Below, piece by piece: positions 58,733-64,000 of a stretch of DNA of 64,000 nt. The stretch is from Bradyrhizobium sp. CCBAU 51627 (lineage in GTDB: Bacteria > Pseudomonadota > Alphaproteobacteria > Rhizobiales > Xanthobacteraceae), in contig NZ_LBJG01000092.1 of assembly GCF_028128765.1 (NCBI RefSeq), positions 124,001-188,000 of the forward strand, given 5' to 3'. The notes beneath the pieces are model-generated. The model had not been told where the DNA came from, made no database searches, and was given only the letters and a program-made list of their open reading frames with translations. Position 1 is the first letter of the stretch. The number at the start of each line of letters is the position of its first letter. Made by a program: the position numbers and the translations under genes.

Positions 58733-59926
58733 GTGACGCGACCGTTCGAGGGCGTGAAGATCCTTGACTTCACGCAAGTGCTGGCCGGCCCCTATGCGAG
58801 CTACCAGCTCGCACTGTTAGGGGCCGACGTCATAAAGGTCGAGCGGCGCGAGGGCGAGGACATGCGGCGCACGCCGCTCAGCCGCGAATGGGCCGAGCGC
58901 GGGCTGGCGCCCGCATTCCAGGCCATCAACGGCAACAAGCGCAGCTTGACGCTGGACCTGCAAAAGCCCGAGGCAATCGCGATCGTGAAGAAGCTCGCGG
59001 CTCAAGTCGATGTCGTCATGGAGAATTTTCGGCCCGGCGTGATGGACAAGCTCGGCATCGGCTGCGAGGCGCTGTCGGCAATCAATCCCAAGCTGATCTA
59101 TTGCGCGGTGTCAGGCTTCGGCCAGACCGGACCGGATCGTTTGCGGCCCGGCTATGACGGCAAGATGCAGGCGCTGTCGGGCATCATGGCGATCACCGGT
59201 CACCCCGAGACCGGACCGACGCGCGCGGGATTTGCAGTCTGCGACGTGCTCTCGGGCGCGACGGCCGCGTTCGCGGTCTCGAGTGCGCTCTACCAGCGTG
59301 ACCGCACCGGCAAGGGCCAGCTCGTCGATGTCTCCATGCTGGAGGCGACGCTGGCGTTTCTGTCGGGCCAGATCGCGGACTGGTCGGTGGCCGGCCATCG
59401 CCAGCAGCTGTCGGGCAACCAAGCGGTCAGCCGCAAGACCACGGCCAATCTGTTCAAGGCCGGTGACGGCTACATCCTGCTCGCCGTGAACAACGAGAAG
59501 CAATACCGCGCGCTGATGGCCGCGCTCGGTCGCGCGGACACGCTGTCGGATCCGCGCTTCGCCGACTGGTTTTCGCGCAACGGGAACGAACCGGCGCTGC
59601 GCGCCATCATCGAGGAGGCGCTGGCGAAACGGCCGGCGCGGGAATGGGAGACGATCCTGGAAGAAGCCGGCGCACCCTGCGCCAGCATCTGGAAGATCGA
59701 GGAGGTGATCGACCATCCGCAAGTGAAGGCGCGCGGCGCAATCCAGGAGCTGGATACGCCCTACGGCCGCCTGCGCTTTGCCGGCAGTGGGTTCAAGCTC
59801 GCGCATGGTGGCGGCCGGCTGGACCAGATGGCGCCGGCACTGGGCGCGGATACGGATGCCGTGCTGAATGAACTGGGATTCGATACGGCAGAGATTGCGG
59901 CGTTGAGGGCGCGAGAAATTGTGTGA
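58733..59926 (+). CDS. CaiB/BaiF CoA transferase (type III)
   Basis: 397 residues from a GTG preceded by AGGGAGAG. Type III CoA-transferase hallmarks: KILDFTQVLAGPYASYQLAL, GADVIKVERREGEDMRRTP, NGNKRSLTLDLQ and the catalytic Asp region in PGYDGKMQALSG. It follows the GrdB-like gene by 33 bases, so the two may act on one substrate; the CoA partner acid is unknown. Confidence 0.93.
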   Translation: MTRPFEGVKILDFTQVLAGPYASYQLALLGADVIKVERREGEDMRRTPLSREWAERGLAPAFQAINGNKRSLTLDLQKPEAIAIVKKLAAQVDVVMENFRPGVMDKLGIGCEALSAINPKLIYCAVSGFGQTGPDRLRPGYDGKMQALSGIMAITGHPETGPTRAGFAVCDVLSGATAAFAVSSALYQRDRTGKGQLVDVSMLEATLAFLSGQIADWSVAGHRQQLSGNQAVSRKTTANLFKAGDGYILLAVNNEKQYRALMAALGRADTLSDPRFADWFSRNGNEPALRAIIEEALAKRPAREWETILEEAGAPCASIWKIEEVIDHPQVKARGAIQELDTPYGRLRFAGSGFKLAHGGGRLDQMAPALGADTDAVLNELGFDTAEIAALRAREIV

Positions 59927-59947
59927 AGGCGGCGCCCCACACTCGAT

Positions 59948-59973
59948 GTCGTCCCGGCGAAGGCTGGGACGAC
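59948..59973. repeat. REP-like palindrome
   Basis: GTCGTCCC-ggcgaaggct-GGGACGAC forms an eight-pair stem between two convergent genes. This GTCGTCCCGGCGAAGG form is a widespread Bradyrhizobium intergenic repeat; it may serve as a bidirectional terminator. Confidence 0.8.
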
Positions 59974-59998
59974 GTCGGAATGAGTGGCTCAAGCTGAG

Positions 59999-60763
59999 CT
60001 AGAACAACGACCCCTGCCCGTCATCGGATGACGCAGCGGCAACCTTCCGCACTGCCTTCTTGGGCTTGGCAGCCTCAGCCTCCGCCTCCATCTCCTCCGC
60101 GCTGATCGGCAGCAATAGCTGCTCGTCATCATTGGCGACGCGGTTGACACGGGTAGAGACAGGATGCCAGGCGAATTCGCCGATGCGCGGCGCGGTCATC
60201 AGCGGCAGGATCGCATCGACCTCGTCACCGCGGCAATCGAGCCAGCGCTCGAAATCGTGGGGAGTGATGGTGACGGGGACGCGGTCATGCAGCGCGGCGA
60301 GATCTTCGCTCGCGGCGGCCGTGACGATCGCGACCGTGTCGAGCTCCTCGCCGTTCGGTCCGATCCAGGTCTCGAACACCGCGGCGAAGCCGAGCGGCGC
60401 ACCGTCGGCGCGGTGGATGAAGAAGGGCTGCTTGCGGCCGTCCTCCGCCTTCCATTCGTAGTAACCGTCGGCCGGGATCAGCCCGCGCCGGCGGCGAATC
60501 GCTTTCTTGAAGGCCGGCTTCTCCAGCACTGTTTCGGAGCGGGCGTTGATCAGCAAGGTAAAGCCCTTGGGATCCTTCACCCAGCTCGGCAGCAATCCCC
60601 ACCGCATCAGGCGGAAATGGCGCGCGCCATTCTCGGCCAACACAACCGGAATCGGTTGCGTCGGGGCGACATTGTACCGGGGCGGGAAATTCGGCTGCTC
60701 GATATAGCCGAACAGTTGCCGTAAAGCCGCGGGGGCCGAAGTTATGACGAAGCGTCCACACAT
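59999..60763 (-). CDS. SOS-response-associated peptidase (YedK/HMCES)
   Basis: Crosslinks to abasic sites in single-stranded DNA through Cys2 to protect them. 254 residues: MCGRFVITS (Cys2), RYNVAPTQPIPVV, INARSETV (Asn), IPADGYYEW (Glu) and the catalytic His in LHDRVPVTI. The C-terminal 40 residues are Ala/Lys-rich and variable. No clear alphaproteobacterial LexA box seen upstream. Confidence 0.95.
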   Translation of the reverse strand: MCGRFVITSAPAALRQLFGYIEQPNFPPRYNVAPTQPIPVVLAENGARHFRLMRWGLLPSWVKDPKGFTLLINARSETVLEKPAFKKAIRRRRGLIPADGYYEWKAEDGRKQPFFIHRADGAPLGFAAVFETWIGPNGEELDTVAIVTAAASEDLAALHDRVPVTITPHDFERWLDCRGDEVDAILPLMTAPRIGEFAWHPVSTRVNRVANDDEQLLLPISAEEMEAEAEAAKPKKAVRKVAAASSDDGQGSLF

Positions 60764-60826
60764 CCTTGAGCGTCTATATAGGGTCCGTTCAGGTCCTTTT
60801 AACCCCGAACGTTAACACTGCGGCCG

Positions 60827-61327
60827 ATGAGCTCAATGGCCTCCCAACCCGCGCGGACGCATGTACAGACGGGCCCTGAGGCTGCGGCCTGGGCGGAACG
60901 GTTGCGTGTGGCCAACATCAACCCGCGCACGGGGCTTGCCACCGACTATCTCAACCATTTCAATGAAGCCGTGATGCTGCTGGAGATGATCCCGGACATG
61001 CCGGAATGCGCCGAGGACTTCTTGACCTGGTCGCCGCTGTCCTATGCCGAGCATTTCACCGCCTCGAATTTCAAGGCACGGGATCTCGCCATCGAAGCCT
61101 ATGAAAAAGCCGAGCCAAATGTACGCGCCCAGTTCGACCACATCACGGACACCATGACCTCGATTCTGACAGCGGTCGGCTCGGCCATGCGCGAGGTCGA
61201 GAAGGACACGACCCGGGTCCGCCTCGCCGAGCAGGCCACGGCTTGGGTCAAGCCGCTGATCGCGGCCTGCGGCGGCATCATCAATGGCGGCGCGGAAGCC
61301 GACGTCGACAGCATCATGGCCAACTAG
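60827..61327 (+). CDS. Conserved hypothetical protein, 166 residues
   Basis: Divergent from the SOS peptidase. A soluble, mainly helical protein (ATDYLNHFNEAVMLLEMIPD, then LTWSPLSYAEHFTASNFKAR). No known domain or catalytic motif recognised. The strong coding pattern and the next gene 15 bases away support it being real. Confidence 0.8.
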   Translation: MSSMASQPARTHVQTGPEAAAWAERLRVANINPRTGLATDYLNHFNEAVMLLEMIPDMPECAEDFLTWSPLSYAEHFTASNFKARDLAIEAYEKAEPNVRAQFDHITDTMTSILTAVGSAMREVEKDTTRVRLAEQATAWVKPLIAACGGIINGGAEADVDSIMAN

Positions 61328-61342
61328 CCAGGTCGCTCATAA

Positions 61343-61777
61343 ATGTCCGTGGTCGTCCAACCCACCCATCCCCAGATCGCGGTCAGTGCCGCGATTTTCC
61401 GAGACGGCAAGGTACTGCTGACCCGCCGTGCCCGCTCGCCCGCCAAGGGGTTCTATTCGCTGCCGGGCGGCCGGGTCGAATTTGGCGAATCGCTACATCG
61501 GGCCCTCAAGCGCGAGGTCGACGAGGAAACCGGGCTCGAGATCGAGATCGTCGGCCTTGCCGGCTGGCGCGAGGTGCTGCCGGCCGCACCCGGTGCGGGC
61601 CATTACCTGATCATGTCCTTTGCCGCCCGCTGGATGGCCAGGGAACCGTCCCTGAACGACGAGCTCGACGATTTCAGCTGGATCGCCCCGGACGCGCTGG
61701 GCAGCCTCGGCGACCTTAAGCTGACCGGCGGGCTGGAGGAGATCATCCAGTCGGCCCACCGGCTGGTCGGCTCCTGA
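61343..61777 (+). CDS. Nudix hydrolase, MutT-like
   Basis: 144 residues. The Nudix box is GGRVEFGESLHRALKREVDE followed by ETGLEIE; the N-terminal VSAAIFRDGKVLLTRRARSP is typical of small ADP-ribose/nucleotide pyrophosphatases. The exact substrate cannot be assigned. Confidence 0.9.
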   Translation: MSVVVQPTHPQIAVSAAIFRDGKVLLTRRARSPAKGFYSLPGGRVEFGESLHRALKREVDEETGLEIEIVGLAGWREVLPAAPGAGHYLIMSFAARWMAREPSLNDELDDFSWIAPDALGSLGDLKLTGGLEEIIQSAHRLVGS

Positions 61778-61824
61778 TCGCCACGCCTTGCGCCATCACC
61801 CCCGAGGGGGCATACAGCCCGCCG

Positions 61825-62202
61825 ATGTCGACGCGATTTCTGGCCATTTTTGCCCTGATTCTCGCCTGCGCTTCCGCGCCCGTCCGGGCCCAGGACGCGG
61901 CGGCGCCGTTCGACGCCGATTTGCAGCGGCTGGCCGAGATCCTCGGCGGATTGCATTACCTGCGGGGCATCTGCGGCGCTAACGAGGGCAATAAATGGCG
62001 CAACGAGATGCAGGCGCTGATCGATGCCGAAACCCCTTCCGGCGAACGCCGCACCCGCATGATCGCCGCCTTCAATCGCGGCTATAACGGCTTTCAGCAG
62101 ACCTATCGGAGCTGCACGCCGGCAGCGACGGTGGCGATCCGCCGCTACATCGAGGAAGGCTCGAAGATCTCGCGGGACTTGACGGCGCGCTACGCGAACT
62201 GA
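61825..62202 (+). CDS. TIGR02301 family exported protein
   Basis: 125 residues with a Sec signal peptide (RFLAIFALILACASAPVRAQ). The mature part has LAEILGGLHYLRGICGANEG and FNRGYNGFQQTYRSCTPAA, the signature of this alphaproteobacterial periplasmic family with two conserved cysteines. Function unknown. Confidence 0.88.
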   Translation: MSTRFLAIFALILACASAPVRAQDAAAPFDADLQRLAEILGGLHYLRGICGANEGNKWRNEMQALIDAETPSGERRTRMIAAFNRGYNGFQQTYRSCTPAATVAIRRYIEEGSKISRDLTARYAN

Positions 62203-62343
62203 GCTCGTCGGAACTCTGTCATCGACTTTGTTCACAGCCGTTAACCGTTCTTAAAGATGTGGCCTAGCGGTCGTTAATGCCCGTGCTAAACCTCTTCGTG
62301 CAGCGCATCGCCGTGGATCGCGCCCCAGCCCTGATCGAGTTTC

Positions 62344-62610
62344 ATGAGCCAGCCGATTTCCTACGCCCCCGCCCGCGCGCCGCTGCCCGATCACGAGCAG
62401 AAACAGGCCGCCTTGAGCTATCTGAACGAGGCCTGGGCCGAAGCGCGCCATGACGGCGTCGACGGCGACTGCCTGGCACAGGCGAGCCTGTTTGCGGCGC
62501 TGGCCGAGCTCGTCGGCACCTATGGCGAGGACGCGGTGGCGAAGTTCGTCGAGGGCTTTCCCGCCCGCATTCGCAACGGCGAATTCTCGGTCTGCCTCGC
62601 AAGGCAGTAA
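62344..62610 (+). CDS. Conserved hypothetical protein, 88 residues
   Basis: Begins MSQPISYAPARAPLPDHEQK; helical middle AALSYLNEAWAEARHDGVDG. No domain recognised. Coding pattern and codon use match the neighbours. Confidence 0.7.
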   Translation: MSQPISYAPARAPLPDHEQKQAALSYLNEAWAEARHDGVDGDCLAQASLFAALAELVGTYGEDAVAKFVEGFPARIRNGEFSVCLARQ

Positions 62611-62651
62611 GAACTGCCGAAATCGCCGCGCCAGATGAGCGCGGTCATTCA

Positions 62652-62966
62652 TCACGGTTCGATTTTGAGCGTCGCTTTCATGTTGGGATGATAGCGGCAG
62701 TAATAATCGACCGTTCCTGCCTTCTTCAGCACCGATGTCGCCGATTTGTTCGGCGGCAAATTGACGTCGAAATCGCCATTCTTCGCCGTCGCGGTGTGGG
62801 CGAAGACGTCCTTGTTGATCCAGGTGATGGTGTCGCCGACTTTCGCCGACACTTCGGCCGGCGAGATCACGAGATTCTGCATCGTGATCTCGATGGTCGC
62901 GGTGTGCGCCGGGACGGCCGTGGCGGCGAAGACAATGACGATCAAAGATAGCCGTCCCAACCTCAT
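62652..62966 (-). CDS. Periplasmic cupredoxin (amicyanin/plastocyanin-like)
   Basis: 104 residues with a signal peptide. The type 1 copper ligands are visible: His in VFAHTATAK and Cys, His and Met in DYYCRYHPNMKATL. ITMQNLVISPAEVSAKVGDT is the typical strand pattern. It is probably co-transcribed with the DUF4142 gene ten bases upstream. Confidence 0.92.
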   Translation of the reverse strand: MRLGRLSLIVIVFAATAVPAHTATIEITMQNLVISPAEVSAKVGDTITWINKDVFAHTATAKNGDFDVNLPPNKSATSVLKKAGTVDYYCRYHPNMKATLKIEP

Positions 62967-62976
62967 CGCACGCTCC

Positions 62977-63510
62977 TTACTTCAGCTCGGACGCGACGTG
63001 TTCGGCGTGCTGCTCATGACCCTGGAAAATCTTCAGGCCGGTCTGCAACAGGCTCTTCAGCTCGGCATTGCTCGCGGACGGAATCAGCTGCGTCTCCAGC
63101 GCGCCGTTGACCGTCTTGTGATAGGCGACCTCGTTGGCAACATAGGCCTTGTCGAAGGCAGCGCCGTTCAGCTTGTCGAGCTCGGCCAGCTTGTCGCTCG
63201 CCTGCTTTGACAGCGCCTTGCTGGTGTCGTTGTCCTCAGGCGTGACGTTCAGCTTCTTGACCAGCGCCAGCGCCTGCTTGTTGACAGCTTCATGGTCTCG
63301 CACCATGTCCTCGGCGAACGCCTTGACATCCTTGTTCTTGGCCTTCTTCAGCGCCTGCTTGGCTGCGTTGATGTCGATCACGCCGGCGGTATAGGCGATG
63401 TGGGCGATCTGCGGATCGGTGAGCTTGTCGGCGGCCCGCGCGCCTTGCAGCAACACGGGGCTGGATAGCAGAACGGCTGCGGCGATCGCCGCGCTCCAAC
63501 GAACGAGCAT
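62977..63510 (-). CDS. DUF4142 exported protein
   Basis: 177 residues with a signal peptide (MLVRWSAAIAAAVLLSSPVL). The helical ferritin-like body has FAEDMVRDHEAVNKQALALV and AYHKTVNGALETQLIPSA, with His residues that may bind metal. DUF4142 proteins are often stress-associated; function unproven. It sits between a sigma-factor gene and a cupredoxin. Confidence 0.92.
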   Translation of the reverse strand: MLVRWSAAIAAAVLLSSPVLLQGARAADKLTDPQIAHIAYTAGVIDINAAKQALKKAKNKDVKAFAEDMVRDHEAVNKQALALVKKLNVTPEDNDTSKALSKQASDKLAELDKLNGAAFDKAYVANEVAYHKTVNGALETQLIPSASNAELKSLLQTGLKIFQGHEQHAEHVASELK

Positions 63511-63598
63511 GGTTTGATACTCCTGTGCTGCCGGATTTTTTCCGGCGTTGCTTCACAGAAATTGGATGGGCGTTTCGCGCAAACGTTCCCGAAAAATT

Positions 63599-64000
63599 TC
63601 AGCCGGCCCCGAGACGCTTCAGCACCGCCTCGGTCAGGCGCTCGCAGCGCCAGCCGGCGAACGGAAACGCGTCCATCATGACAGGGCCGATCTCCTTCTC
63701 GACATTCTCGCGCAGCATGGTGCGAGCGCGATGCAGCCGCGTCTTCACGGTCTCGGGCTTCACGCTGAGCAGATCGGCAGTCTCCTCGATGCTCATACCC
63801 TCCATGACCCGGGCGACGAACACCATGCGGAAGACATCCGGCAACTCGTCGATGGCGCGTTCGACGACGCGCTGGATTTCGCGTTGAGCCATGGTCCTTT
63901 CCGGATCGCCTGCGGGAGAAACGGGAAACTTGATGATCTGCGCCTCGAGCGTCTGTTCGCCCACCGCGCCGAGCTCGACACGCGGTTTTGCGCTTCGCAC
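63599..64000 (-). CDS. ECF RNA polymerase sigma factor (5' end outside window)
   Basis: The C-terminal 133 residues are in view. The sigma4 helix-turn-helix is clear: LPDVFRMVFVARVMEGMSIE, TADLLSVKPETVKTRLHRAR, then a 40-residue tail. The sigma2 part must lie past the right edge, so the GTG at 64000 is not a real start. It probably controls the DUF4142-cupredoxin pair just downstream, by position only. Confidence 0.85.
   Translation of the reverse strand: MRSAKPRVELGAVGEQTLEAQIIKFPVSPAGDPERTMAQREIQRVVERAIDELPDVFRMVFVARVMEGMSIEETADLLSVKPETVKTRLHRARTMLRENVEKEIGPVMMDAFPFAGWRCERLTEAVLKRLGAG

Noticed and set aside
1-64000. CRISPR arrays and intact insertion sequences
   Set aside because: No regularly spaced repeats and no complete transposase frame were seen in any part of the window.

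Overview
This window looks like the right-hand end of a Bradyrhizobium symbiosis island joined to core chromosome. Evidence for the genus is the set nifDKEN, a hup/hyp uptake-hydrogenase cluster, a NodV/NodW two-component pair, NodM, NoeL and NolK, a NopP-type effector, and core genes rich in GC-ending codons. Nothing in the sequence fixes the strain or species.

Layout. 1-6137 (minus): nifD-nifK-nifE-nifN, the nitrogenase MoFe protein and its cofactor scaffold; nifN runs off the left edge. nifD has a sigma-54 promoter and two NifA upstream activator sites. Just upstream are decayed 153-bp tandem repeats (51 codons each). 7522-9367: a 2[4Fe-4S] ferredoxin and alanine dehydrogenase with a clear terminator. 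9751-22878 (minus): hupS-L-C-D-F-H-K followed by hypA-B-F-C-D-E, with a FixK/FNR-type box upstream of hupS; hupG, hupI and hupJ are not found. 23.7-25.7 kb: a serine hydrolase and a lone, diverged modB. 26.4-28.1 kb: a nod box followed 347 bp later by dctA. 29.1-32.9 kb: a NodV/NodW-like sensor kinase and regulator plus a receiver-only protein. 33.7-34.7 kb: nopP with a tts box. 35.9-40.8 kb: nodM divergent from noeL-nolK (GDP-fucose supply for Nod factor). 41-47.5 kb: an MFS transporter, a wrecked TauE/SafE permease and an RND pump.

47.5-52 kb is a gene graveyard: a broken panC, an Lrp regulator without its DNA-binding domain, a small ORF with an internal stop, and diverged repeats. At 52063-52109 lies the 3' half of a tRNA-Lys gene, typical of an integration scar. 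It is followed by an excisionase-like gene, a tyrosine integrase, a small hypothetical gene and then an intact tRNA-Pro(CGG), whose 3' end faces the integrase. From about 54.2 kb the sequence is compact core chromosome: Sua5/TsaC, an FAD oxidase, GNAT, two Nudix enzymes, a GrdB-like protein, a CoA transferase, an SOS peptidase, small hypotheticals, a cupredoxin, a DUF4142 protein and an ECF sigma factor cut by the right edge.

How the parts fit: NifA/sigma-54 would drive nif, FixK2-type control would drive hup (recycling H2 made by nitrogenase), DctA would feed dicarboxylates to bacteroids, NodVW would respond to plant flavonoids, and NodM/NoeL/NolK would supply Nod-factor sugars. NopP would be exported by a type III system encoded elsewhere. 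I found no CRISPR array and no intact insertion sequence. I did not find a clearly new multi-gene system; the most unusual items are the 51-codon repeat relic upstream of nifD, the orphan nod box, the trimmed hup operon and the two-tRNA island boundary.
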